Source of the DNA: Symsagittifera roscoffensis
Taxonomy: Eukaryota; Xenacoelomorpha; Acoela; Convolutidae
NCBI RefSeq assembly: GCF_963678635.1
Contig: NC_087066.1
Location: 56,872,312 to 56,936,311, forward strand
Direction of reading: 5' to 3'
Length of the DNA: 64,000 nucleotides
Shown: one piece after another, positions 54,801 to 58,720 of the stretch
How positions within the stretch are numbered: the stretch's first letter is position 1
Layout of the letters: the number at the start of each line of letters is the position of its first letter
The notes under the pieces: generated by a model
Told to the model about the DNA's origin: nothing
Database searches by the model: none
Seen by the model: the letters and a program-made list of their open reading frames with translations, nothing else
Position numbers and translations under genes: made by a program

Positions 54801-55052
54801 TTTAAAATTCATTAGTTCGTTTTTTTTTGGTTTGGCTAAGTTCATTAATGCTTTTCCAGCTGTTTGTTGCTATATGTATTTTTGTATAAGTCTTTGGATT
54901 TATTTTGATATTCAGGTAGTAGACTTAGATGGAGTGAGGTGTTCCAAACCATGCAACAACACAGGGACTTGCTGCATATTCAGGACTACAGTGTCAGCCA
55001 GACTAGTCTGGAACAGGTGTTTCTCAACTTCGCCCGCAACCAGGCCCAGTAG
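19107..55052 (+). CDS. ABCA3: ABCA3-like full ABC lipid transporter (15 exons)
   Basis: Coding exons: 19107-19190, 27450-27603, 28045-28873, 29580-29718, 32945-33120, 33756-33922, 38799-39064, 40093-40249, 40883-41086, 43516-43649, 46392-46550, 46879-49255, 49485-49734, 50052-50161, 54916-55052. They sum to 5,343 nt, i.e. 1,780 residues plus TAG, with every junction phase in register; human ABCA3 is about 1,700. Order: short cytosolic N-terminus, TM1 (~29-53), large lumenal loop, TM bundle, NBD1 (Walker A GHNGAGKS 625-632; LSGGM ~724; DEP 748), second TMD with loop, NBD2 (GINGAGKT 1488-1495; YSGGN 1587; DEP 1611), and a C-terminal VFLNFA. All ATP-site motifs are intact. ABCA3 relatives move phospholipids into lysosome-related organelles. 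NBD1 wording and the YVPGNDD loop favour ABCA3 over ABCA1. An AATAAA lies 4 nt after the stop. Confidence 0.95.
19191..21099. other. ABCA3-like intron 1, first part
   Basis: Intron 1 is 8.26 kb. This part holds a C-run at about 19397-19410 and a GCGAAGC hairpin-tail copy near 20426-20455. No exon seen. Confidence 0.6.
21100..21850. repeat. Imperfect inverted repeat in ABCA3-like intron 1
   Basis: Left-side blocks (aagcctgaagtttaaggtgc; caccatcgaatag; ctgctcttttcgacgtcgg...cttcttactgatttcca) recur in reverse complement at 21590-21800. The block order is A-B-C on the left and B'-A'-C' on the right, so this is not a simple palindrome. Confidence 0.7.
21895..23770. repeat. Degenerate ~85-bp minisatellite in ABCA3-like intron 1
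   Basis: Some 20 diverged units of the form 'gaaccgattcggtctatgaaataacttg / aaatatttcaaagtttcatcgc / ttgaatagcttgcttagaaaaactt'. Spacing is roughly 75-95 bp. Unrelated in sequence to the Helentron monomers. Confidence 0.85.
23771..24720. other. ABCA3-like intron 1, repeat debris
   Basis: A diverged S1 head sits at about 24033-24085 (TACCCTTCCAATTACCAGGG then 'gggtactagactttttc'). The remainder is AT-rich with no recognised feature. Confidence 0.5.
24730..25510 (+). mobile_element. Compound S2 tRNA-core element cluster
   Basis: Two tandem ~180-bp heads ('cgaacgtagtgtcat...ctcgcaaatgaaagtgctc' at ~24840 and ~25005) lead into tRNA-like cores at 25163-25224 (box A CCGTGGCGCAGATGCGAGG, B-box-like GTTTCAATTCC) and 25332-25400 (box B GGTGTTCGATTC). 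It ends in a T-rich tail with 'cgcgagtttagtccacctctgtgt' at ~25480-25505. Confidence 0.65.
25511..27316. other. ABCA3-like intron 1, last part
   Basis: TA-rich microsatellite-like sequence at 26105-26160 and assorted T-rich repeats. No exon recognised between exons 1 and 2. Confidence 0.55.
27317..27380 (+). mobile_element. Degraded tRNA-like core
   Basis: GTTGGTGGTCTAGTGGTAAA fits a tRNA 5' half and box A. The expected box B position reads GGTATTGAAAAC, which is decayed. Probably a dead SINE and not a tRNA gene. Confidence 0.4.
27450..27603 (+). CDS. ABCA3: ABCA3-like exon 2 (TM1)
   Basis: Encodes [20 protein letters not shown], the first membrane span, and the start of the lumenal loop. 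Acceptor tgatttcag. To match exon 3 phase the exon must end ATA-G at 27603, followed by GCAGGG. That would be a GC donor. Confidence 0.85.
27786..27847 (+). repeat. (TG)27 microsatellite followed by G9
   Basis: 27 uninterrupted TG units at 27786-27839 run into nine G's ending at 27847. Lies in the small intron 2 of the ABCA3-like gene. Confidence 0.97.
28045..28873 (+). CDS. ABCA3: ABCA3-like exon 3 (lumenal loop, TM2)
   Basis: 829 bp encoding most of the first lumenal loop, with [11 protein letters not shown] and [12 protein letters not shown] matching the ABCA3 pattern and several N-X-S/T sites. It ends in the next membrane span and VEKEKR, start of the coupling helix. Phase 1 in, phase 2 out (AAAAAG|gtaaaa). 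Confidence 0.92.
29196..29515 (-). mobile_element. hAT-type MITE relative, minus orientation
   Basis: CAGGGAGGGTTGGG start, then 'ctcagggattcgacccctgccgacccaaagg', 'ttgagatatct', 'gtgcgccaaaaatgcg' and 'gcctgcgacgcag', in the reverse order of the 9312-9733 element. Target duplication not evident. In ABCA3-like intron 3. Confidence 0.6.
29580..29718 (+). CDS. ABCA3: ABCA3-like exon 4
   Basis: Starts by completing the Arg codon of EKEKR, then [19 protein letters not shown], the cytoplasmic coupling helix and next span. Acceptor tgttttcag; donor gtcagc, phase 0. Confidence 0.93.
29719..30729. other. ABCA3-like intron 4, first part
   Basis: AT-rich, no exon and no repeat family I can name. Confidence 0.5.
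30730..31005 (+). mobile_element. S2 tRNA-core element, clear A and B boxes
   Basis: The best Pol III promoter in the repeats: box A TGGCGCAGTCGTG (30811-30823) and box B GGTTCGAATA (30855-30864), 32 bp between. A T-rich tail leads to GTTTGCGAAGTGCAGCTTTG and 'tctctg' at ~30962-30988, the standard 3' end of this family. Confidence 0.75.
31656..31705 (+). repeat. S1 hairpin head, copy a
   Basis: Stem ACCCTTGC, loop GATAA, stem GCAAGGGT (31656-31676), then 'aatgcaatcgggtactcgacttttttccccgtgaacaac'. Same head as at 35108 and 37248. Confidence 0.85.
31903..32520 (+). repeat. Four-unit tandem array, 138-175 bp period
   Basis: Units start at about 31903, 32041, 32200 and 32374 with TAATAAGTTTCGGTCTATAT, then 'atcggcttatt...gagcgaaaaa...gtgtgcgtgtgtgt...gaaggggatggggctttaacaa'. 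A single unit occurs at ~37640-37745. Part of an S1-type element in ABCA3-like intron 4. Confidence 0.85.
32716..32750 (+). repeat. GCGAAGC hairpin tail
   Basis: Reads AGTGGCGCGAAGCTCGGCTT then CGCCTCTGTGTTA. Dyad GCGAAGC/GCTTCGC. Related copies at ~2005, 2445, 20430, 36115, 37832, 44505 and 60888. Confidence 0.85.
32945..33120 (+). CDS. ABCA3: ABCA3-like exon 5
   Basis: Two membrane spans of TMD1, with [20 protein letters not shown] matching the conserved FFSKAN motif of ABCA transporters. Acceptor gtgtttag, donor gtaaac, phase 2 exit. Third codon positions are strongly C/G. Confidence 0.94.
33236..33378 (-). mobile_element. Short hAT-type MITE relative with G20 run
   Basis: CAGGG followed by a 20-G run (33238-33257), then 'ctcagggattcgaccctctaccgacccaaagggtcccc' and terminus 'gatccgtctctg'. 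An internally deleted relative of the 9312-9733 element. No target duplication found. Confidence 0.6.
33756..33922 (+). CDS. ABCA3: ABCA3-like exon 6
   Basis: Encodes [20 protein letters not shown] and [20 protein letters not shown], matching the ABCA3 stretch before the last TMD1 span. Acceptor tgttcttag, donor gttagt, phase 1 exit. Confidence 0.93.
34430..34744 (+). mobile_element. S2 tRNA-core element
   Basis: 5' module CTCGCAAATAAAAGTGCTCA at ~34468 and 'ttagcattggaaatttcatagaatc', then a core at 34581-34650 (CCGTGGCTGAGAGGG ... GATGGTTCTAATT). The tail ends 'gctgctttttgtcgtgttctcgcttgtg', where a GGCTCTTTTCC MITE has inserted. Confidence 0.65.
34745..34952. mobile_element. hAT-like MITE, GGCTCTTTTCC family, copy 3
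   Basis: Ends GGCTCTTTTCCAACGCCCCC and the inverted GGTGGGGAGTGAAAAAAGAG-CC. Flanks gattagcg and gaatagca agree at 6 of 8. 208 bp. It interrupts the tail of the S2 element, so it is younger than that element. Confidence 0.7.
35108..36140 (+). mobile_element. S1 composite element, full length
   Basis: Hairpin head ACCCTTGC-GATAA-GCAAGGGT at 35108-35128, 'ctagactttttttcccgtaaacaac', tRNA-like core at 35478-35548 (box A near TTGGCCTAGAAGTAGCA, box B GGTTCGAGTCG), a long T-rich body with 'tcggcttagtt' blocks, and the GCGAAGCTCCGCTTCGC hairpin tail at ~36117-36135. The boundaries are inferred from shared modules. In ABCA3-like intron 6. Confidence 0.6.
36360..36612 (+). mobile_element. S2 tRNA-core element
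   Basis: Core 36421-36485 (ATTGGCGCAGATGCTAAG ... GGGTTTCGATTCG), preceded by 'atatgaagtttttgtagctgcag' and followed by a T-rich tail and 'tgcgcagttcagcctcgcctgtgtgt', a worn version of the hairpin tail. Confidence 0.6.
37248..37860 (+). mobile_element. S1 composite element, full length
   Basis: Hairpin head 37248-37268, then 'attgcaattgggtactagac', core at 37384-37443 (TTAGCCTGGGGGTAACGAA ... GGGTTCAAGTCTG), one ~110-bp unit of the tandem motif also seen at 31903-32520, and the hairpin tail at ~37828-37860. It aligns well with the copy at 54012-54225 from head to box B. Confidence 0.7.
37994..38347 (-). CDS. Hypothetical antisense ORF with signal-anchor-like segment
   Basis: A 117-codon minus-strand frame in ABCA3-like intron 6. 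Residues ~14-33 ([17 protein letters not shown] after a basic stretch) look like a type II signal anchor, followed by a polar stem with N-X-S/T sites ([20 protein letters not shown]). The last ~20 residues read through repeat sequence shared with 36390. I recognise no family. It could be the first exon of a nested gene, a retrocopy remnant, or chance in T-rich DNA. Confidence 0.3.
   Translation of the reverse strand: MLAPNSIFRSFKSNIKIGLFLISIVLILVSVVQHREHIRLFNISYHPKNFLSGFSTYIDPPAGLDMTNHSFLSDSHVCKLNRKSEESRYFDLKNSNKTRGKNYIYKNFIFLPGKIEI
38348..38798. other. ABCA3-like intron 6, end
   Basis: Contains a TTAATTGAGACT / AGTCTCAATTAA inverted pair at 38349-38393. Otherwise nothing recognised before exon 7. 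Confidence 0.5.
38799..39064 (+). CDS. ABCA3: ABCA3-like exon 7
   Basis: Last span of TMD1 ([20 protein letters not shown]), then [20 protein letters not shown], which matches ABCA3, an acidic linker and the opening of NBD1 ([13 protein letters not shown]). Acceptor ctcatttcag, donor gtaagt, phase 0. Confidence 0.95.
39187..39256 (-). pseudogene. tRNA-Gly(UCC)-like pseudogene
   Basis: Identical to the plus-strand tRNA-Gly at 39432 through the D arm, anticodon (TTCCAA) and T arm. The 3' acceptor strand is gone: after CCCGT it reads GAAAAAAA instead of the pairing ACGATGC. It cannot form an acceptor stem. Confidence 0.8.
39432..39502 (+). tRNA. trnG-UCC: tRNA-Gly (anticodon UCC)
   Basis: 71 nt. 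Acceptor GCATCGT pairs perfectly with ACGATGC, discriminator A at 39502. D arm TTGGTGTAGTGGTAGCA, anticodon loop CTTCCAA on a 5-bp stem, T arm ATGGGTTCGATTCCCGT. Box A and box B are intact. It decodes GGA (and GGG by wobble). It sits in ABCA3-like intron 7 in the same orientation as the gene, head-to-head with a broken copy. A 3' T-run is not obvious at once, the first being at 39524. Confidence 0.93.
39612..39813. mobile_element. hAT-like MITE, GGCTCTTTTCC family, with perfect TSD
   Basis: 20-bp perfect terminal inverted repeat (GGCTCTTTTTCCTTCCCCCC). Flanked by identical aattatgt at 39604-39611 and 39814-39821. 202 bp, non-coding. The cleanest copy of this family. Confidence 0.9.
40093..40249 (+). 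CDS. ABCA3: ABCA3-like exon 8 (NBD1 Walker A)
   Basis: Encodes [20 protein letters not shown] and [12 protein letters not shown], nearly the human ABCA3 wording. Acceptor gtgcttag. Donor AAAG|gttggc gives phase 1 and keeps the spacing to SLGLCPQHD equal to ABCA3. Confidence 0.95.
40260..40360 (+). repeat. 38-bp tandem repeat next to exon 8 donor
   Basis: Two and a half copies of ACTCATTGTTGGTTGGTTGA + 'aggtatgcatcagaggtg', starting 10 bp after the splice donor. Each copy contains the donor-like GAAGGTATGC. Confidence 0.9.
40883..41086 (+). CDS. ABCA3: ABCA3-like exon 9 (NBD1 Q-loop)
   Basis: [20 protein letters not shown] (Q-loop) and the helical subdomain to KTLS, the first half of the LSGG signature. 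Acceptor tttccag, donor gtatcg, phase 1 both ends. Confidence 0.95.
41166..41610. mobile_element. MITE, AAGAGTGATGARCG family
   Basis: Left end AAGAGTGATGAGCGTAGTGA, right end reverse-complements to AAGAGTGATGAACGCAAGT. Internal landmarks 'cttatataagtcttg', 'ggtcacaaaaacgtgatcg' and 'cacagcgaattaaaagttt' recur in copies near 44040-44410, 45165-46130, 52255-52640 and 62890-63360. Confidence 0.65.
41630..42720 (-). pseudogene. Non-LTR retrotransposon remnant, antisense, RT deleted
   Basis: Minus-strand translation at 42610-42400 gives [11 protein letters not shown] ... [18 protein letters not shown], the apurinic-type endonuclease domain of a LINE with its GDxNAH motif. At 41810-41640 it gives [20 protein letters not shown], typical of the far C-terminus of Jockey-like elements. 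The reverse transcriptase between them is missing and frames are broken by stops. In ABCA3-like intron 9. It cannot mobilise. Confidence 0.75.
43516..43649 (+). CDS. ABCA3: ABCA3-like exon 10 (NBD1 signature, Walker B)
   Basis: [20 protein letters not shown] then [15 protein letters not shown]. Completes the ABC signature split from exon 9 and carries Walker B. Acceptor gttttctag, donor gtcagt, phase 0. Confidence 0.95.
44040..44410. mobile_element. AAGAGTGATGARCG-family relative with internal duplication
   Basis: Shares 'cttttatatagg', 'ggtcacgaaaaacgtgat', 'ccagcggaatgaaaagtaaac' and 'tgcgttcattggctcttttcc' with the 41166 copy. Bases ~44061-44108 are duplicated in tandem at ~44110-44158. 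The left end is decayed. Confidence 0.55.
45165..46130. mobile_element. AAGAGTGATGARCG-family relatives, nested
   Basis: Starts ATTAATGAACGCAGTGAAGA and 'ctcctatatagttcttgcc'; a second set of landmarks from ~45770 ('aggaaaaagtcctaaaatgctctaac') matches the 62890 copy. Ends near 46130 at 'gctttcagttttcttttcc'. Probably two overlapping insertions. Confidence 0.5.
46392..46550 (+). CDS. ABCA3: ABCA3-like exon 11 (NBD1 H-loop)
   Basis: [20 protein letters not shown] and [18 protein letters not shown]. The switch histidine of NBD1 is present. Acceptor acaattttag, donor gtagtt, phase 0. Confidence 0.95.
46879..49255 (+). CDS. ABCA3: ABCA3-like exon 12 (giant exon: TMD2 and most of NBD2)
   Basis: 2,377 bp, ten times the usual exon of this gene. 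It encodes the end of NBD1 ([12 protein letters not shown]), all of TMD2 with the second lumenal loop ([20 protein letters not shown] matches ABCA3), and NBD2 through Walker A (GINGAGKT), [10 protein letters not shown] and LDEPTTG. Codons favour A/T endings here, unlike the C/G-ending small exons on both sides. Phase 0 in, phase 1 out (gtactt donor). Confidence 0.95.
49485..49734 (+). CDS. ABCA3: ABCA3-like exon 13 (NBD2 H-loop)
   Basis: [55 protein letters not shown]. Completes NBD2 including the switch histidine. Acceptor gtttttttgcag, donor gtcagt, phase 2. Confidence 0.95.
50052..50161 (+). CDS. ABCA3: ABCA3-like exon 14
   Basis: [20 protein letters not shown], the ABCA C-terminal regulatory region (human: VDLTFPGSVLEDEHQ). 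Acceptor ttcttctccag, donor gtattt, phase 1. Confidence 0.92.
50720..51188 (+). pseudogene. LINE reverse-transcriptase C-terminal remnant
   Basis: [20 protein letters not shown], two stops, then [17 protein letters not shown] and [12 protein letters not shown]: the region after the RT catalytic core that is conserved in non-LTR elements. A frameshift precedes the final [14 protein letters not shown]-stop. Sense orientation in ABCA3-like intron 14, unable to encode a working protein. Confidence 0.8.
51715..52250 (+). mobile_element. Compound S2 tRNA-core elements
   Basis: The head module (CGAGCTAGTGAGCGTAGTGT, 'attcgcaaataaaagttttttt') is tandemly duplicated at ~51719 and ~51848. Cores follow at 51999-52066 (CCGTGGCGCAAATGTGAGG ... 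ACGTTCGATTCTGG) and 52171-52240 (AGTGGCGTGTATACAAGG, box B decayed). Confidence 0.65.
52255..52640. mobile_element. AAGAGTGATGARCG-family relative
   Basis: Internal part only: 'gttcacgctcaatttgatttt', 'aagctcacgaaaaattcatcg', 'cacagcggaatgaaaaatac', matching 41220-41450. Both inverted ends are worn. Confidence 0.5.
52650..54000. other. ABCA3-like intron 14, no exon seen
   Basis: AT-rich. An AAGAGTGATGARCG-type end (TTAATGAACGCAGTAAAGAC) at ~53462 and a short direct repeat of 'attttaggtacctctagaaa' at ~53357/53396. Nothing else. Confidence 0.5.
54012..54225 (+). mobile_element. S1 tRNA-core element
   Basis: Head remnant 'cgcttgcggttagcacgc', 'cgggttaacaacttgc', 'cttggttcataatgaattcaaatttctta', core 54147-54213 (CTTAGCCTGGAGGCAATGAA ... 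GGGTCTGAATCTG), T9 run. Aligns with 37248-37460 over its length. Confidence 0.7.
54916..55052 (+). CDS. ABCA3: ABCA3-like exon 15 (last)
   Basis: [20 protein letters not shown] then [20 protein letters not shown] and TAG. The VFLNFA end is the conserved ABCA C-terminal motif. Acceptor gatattcag, phase 1, in register with exon 14. Confidence 0.95.
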
Positions 55053-55055
55053 AGA

Positions 55056-55061
55056 AATAAA
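55056..55061 (+). terminator. Possible polyadenylation signal (AATAAA)
   Basis: AATAAA begins 4 nt after the ABCA3-like stop codon. The close spacing would give a very short 3' UTR. Confidence 0.4.
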
Positions 55062-55985
55062 TCAAACAGCAGCAACAAAAATATCAACTAGAAGAATATC
55101 AACAGGTAGTTTTTACAACAAAGCAATCGCCACAACAACAGCGTCCACAGTAGTGACAGCAATCATATTAGCAGCAACCACAGTATCGTCGTGGCATCCA
55201 ATTCAGTCACGCAACCATGACTCATTCGATTCGTCTTGTATTCATGCTACCCCAGTTGTCTGATTGTCAAAATTCTGATATAACGAACAATTTTGAAAGT
55301 AGCTATTGCAAGTAATTGTTTAACAAATTAGTATATAAAAATAACTTGTTATGATCCAATTGCTCAGACAGAAGATGTGATGATTCACGTCTATTTCTAT
55401 CTAAAAAACTATTGTTTTAAAATAGAAAAAAAACGTTTTATTTCGTGATTTGAACAATTGCTCAAAATTTATTGTTCATTTCAAATTTGTGCACAATTTC
55501 TGTTTCATGAAACCTTTTTGTTGTCCATATACAAGATATACAAAGTTTTTAGCTGATGTTGTAGTTGAAGTTCTTAATTCGCTAAAAAGGCGTTCTCGCA
55601 GTATTTCGTTTTAAATTTGAACCAATTTTTGAAAAGAATATATAGTCATAAACATATTTTCTGGTGCTAATGTATAAATTTTGAATCCTGTTTAACTTGA
55701 TATAAATGAAGTTTTGAAATCGATTATGGTTTTTACGTCAAAAATTTGGAATTGATTTTTAAAATTTGATCTTTATTTCTTCTAAAACATACAGAAAACT
55801 ATCCATCTAGTACCTGTTCTCATCTAGATCGACGTTTTGTTTTTCTTTTTTTTTCAGATAAAAGTTCGGCGGAAACTTAGGTTTTTTTTAGTGAAACACG
55901 ATCAAATTTTTGTTTTCTCGCCTTGACTTGAATTTTTTCAATTTCACTTCAATTTCATAATTGAAAAGCCAGATTCAATAGGAAA
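55062..55985. other. Intergenic, nothing recognised
   Basis: 3' flank of the ABCA3-like gene; AT-rich with CAACA/CAGCA-rich sequence at 55065-55180. The frame across it is a shadow of exon 15. Confidence 0.5.
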
Positions 55986-56520
55986 ATGTATAAGGGCAGA
56001 GTAGTTTTTTTAAGAAAATTGTTACTAAGGTTCTATTTGGCTTCTGTAGTGCCTTTAATTTCGTATGGTCTCCTTGTCTATGGCAGCACAACTAAAACAA
56101 ATCTGTACAAAATTCATATCTGCCAGAAAAGAATTCTAAAAACCATCCTATTTAAACGCGATTTTGAACGTGTAACTTTGAAATTTAATGAGCTCAGAAT
56201 CGACACAGTTCATGAAATTTAGGGGTCCCAGCTGTTCAAAGAAACAATTTTGCATTATTTAAGACTTTCACTAATTTATTATTTGAATATCAGTATTATT
56301 GGCAGTCGTAGAAATAAAATAAGTGATTTTGTGGAAATGGTATGATTTTTTTTCATCGTTGAAGACAAATGTTATGGAACATTCTCTTCCATGTAAAACA
56401 TTGAAATGCTTCAATTTCTTGATGTTAAATAAATTTTTACTAATGAAAATGAAACGTTTTCAGATGATCAGTGTTCAAGGTTTTTTGATCTGCTCAAAAA
56501 CAATTATATAATAGATAATG
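55986..56520 (+). pseudogene. LINE reverse-transcriptase C-terminal remnant
   Basis: LRKLLLRFYLASVVPLISYG LLVYGSTTKTNL, KIHICQKRILKTILF: the post-catalytic region of a non-LTR reverse transcriptase. Stop at 56220, with a decayed continuation to ~56337. From a different family than the 50720 copy, judging by wording. Confidence 0.75.
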
Positions 56521-57643
56521 TTCAGCTGACCAATTTGTTTTTCTAATTTTTAATAGATGACCTTTTGTCGTTATTTAATTGTGATAGTAATTCCAGAGGG
56601 AAGCTACTTGTTAGGCTGAATAGCCTGTTCTAGCTTTCCTGATGCACTGATTGATTATGCTCTCATGATTTTCTGCCTTATCGAATGATATGAATGTTGA
56701 ATATTGAAGGTCAAAGACAGTCCTGGGACTTATTCTTCAAACCACTCGTGTAGTGGGTTGAGTTTATGAAGTTGCAAGTTTTTTTTTGAGCAGCTCAAAA
56801 ATTTTATACGGAATAGACAATTGTATCTTGAATAGGTCTTTTGGTTCTGAAAGGATCCTTATCAAAGTTTTTTTTGAAACTTAGAAAAAAAACTTTCTAA
56901 ATGTGGACTATTTAATTGTGATAGTAATTCCAGAGGGTTTTTGAAGTGCGGACATATAGTCCAAATAGAATAGTTTAGCAGACTCTAAAATTGAGCTGCC
57001 TTGAAGGGTTTTTCAGCGCTGAATTTTTAACTGAGAAAAGGAATAAGCACTGAAGCTTTTACTGTATCTAATGTATTGTTATATATTGGAGGCTATGAGT
57101 TTCATTGCTGTGTGGAATAAAGACACACTGGCTAGTTGGCAAGAACAAGTATCTGAGCTGAAGTCAGTTAACCAAGCAAGGTAGCTTTCTTTTCGTCTAC
57201 TATTTGAAGAGTTTTTTGTAGCTTTTCGCAAAACCGGTTGGTTGGAACTTACCAAAAATAGCTCGAAAATGGTTAAAAAATAACGTAGAAATAATTTTTT
57301 TCCATGGCGTTGCCATAATGTATTCAATTTTGTTTTTAGTGCTGCAGAAAAGAGTGTTCAGATTCAGTCTAATGGTCCCTGGTTGATGTCGTTGTTCTTT
57401 CATAGGGTTGACATGCTGACTGTCCGCAAACTACTTCCCTTCCTTTCCCAATCACTTTTTTCTGGGATCCTCATTGGTCGCTTTTTTAGAAGGAGCGTAG
57501 ACTCACTCTTGTGAATGATTTACATGAGCTTGGAAAAAACTCAGTTGACTAAGAATAAGGCACATATTCGAGAAAGTTGTTCAAAAATGACACCCTGATT
57601 TGATTTTCTATAGAAATCATCAAATTTGATGCCCAAGTTATGG
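56521..57643. other. Intergenic; 29-bp direct repeat
   Basis: TATTTAATTGTGATAGTAAT then 'tccagaggg' occurs at ~56571 and ~56909. No gene seen. Short frames lack motifs. Confidence 0.55.
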
Positions 57644-57651
57644 AGCTTGCC

Positions 57652-58064
57652 CAGTGGCGTGCGCAGAAATTTTTTTAGTGAGGGGGGGGCGTTTTTCAAA
57701 AAAATTGGAAATTTTCATGACTTTTTTTTTTGATCGACCAATTTTATTTTCTGAGCTGTCCGAAAATACTATAAGGACCCTGTTTTGTGAAACTTTGTCC
57801 TTTGTCAAGGCGTTTTTGGGCACTTTTTGAAAAGTTTGTCAAGGCGTTTTTGGGCACTTTTTGAAAAATTTAGATAAAAAAATCGCGTTTTTTCGGCGCG
57901 CGCGTTTTAGAACATTTTTGAGGTTGGTCAGCCAAAAATGGATGTCGTAAAGTTATACCAAAGGGGGGACCCTTTGGAAAAATTTGGCATCCAGATTTGA
58001 GGGGGGGGGGGGGGGGCGAATTGAAGGCAAACGCAGTAGCAACCCCCCCTTCGGCACGCTGCTG
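57652..58064. mobile_element. hAT-type MITE with poly-G tract and 8-bp TSD
   Basis: Ends CAGTGGCGTGCGCAGAA and (reverse complement of right end) CAGCAGCGTGCCGAAGG. Flanks agcttgcc (57644-57651) and cgcttgcc (58065-58072), 7 of 8 identical. Internal order matches the 9312-9733 element ('ttttctgagct', 'ggcgtttttgggcactttttgaaaa', 'cgcgttttttcggcg', 'accaaaggggggacccttt'), with a long G run near 57995-58017. Confidence 0.82.
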
Positions 58065-58072
58065 CGCTTGCC

Positions 58073-58356
58073 TTATGTTCTCAAATACTTCGACAAGGGT
58101 AAGCTCTGCCTTGGTTGCTTAACATAGCAATTAATGAATTGACGATTTTCTCAAAGTTTTGAGGAGTGTTCTCGCCGAGGCTCGGTCTAGATAAAAGTGG
58201 GCGCTATCTAGACTTCCTTTGTAGTTATTGCTCCTTGTCATGATAATAAATTTGGAAGCCACTGAATATATAGCCATACAACAGACTGATATTTCTTAAA
58301 AGTAATTCATTTACGGTCTTTTGGAAGTTTCATGCTTAACGCATTTTAGATTTTTA
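58073..58356. other. 5' flank of POLL
   Basis: No promoter motif I can name. An acceptor-like cgcattttag ends at 58349, 7 nt before the ATG, as in the HDHD2 and B-box genes. Confidence 0.5.
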
Positions 58357-58720
58357 ATGGCCATGTTAGATTTAAGTTCTTTTAATTTTTTCTTCGTTCA
58401 ACCTGGATTCTCTAAACAACGTCTCGCGATCTTCGAAAAACAGATTGTCAAATCAGGCGGTAAAATTTCGGCTCAAATCGGAGATAACACGACTCATTTG
58501 ATTTTCAACAAGTCCTCTCAGAGTCATGATATTTGGTCAAAGAAACTGGCAGCACTGGATTCTGATACACGAAATTGTCTAACCTTGATCGATTCTGAAT
58601 GGCTGTCGAGTTGCTTGAAAACCAAGAAACTTGTGGACGAAAAAGCGTTTCTTATTAAAATAGATCTAAATAGGATAACAGCTGTGGATGACTCAGAAAA
58701 TACGACCGCCGATTGTTCAG
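58357..58720 (+). CDS. POLL: POLL exon 1 (BRCT)
   Basis: Begins MAMLDLSSFNFFFVQPGFSK. BRCT core GGKISAQIGDNTTHLIFN and SEWLSSCLKTKKLVDEKAF, with the conserved Trp in the last helix. Donor TTCAG|gtaaat leaves one base, phase 1. Confidence 0.92.

Noticed and set aside
54778-55263. 161-codon frame over the last ABCA3-like exon
   Set aside because: Reads exon 15 in the wrong frame; the correct phase gives the conserved VFLNFA end and TAG at 55050.
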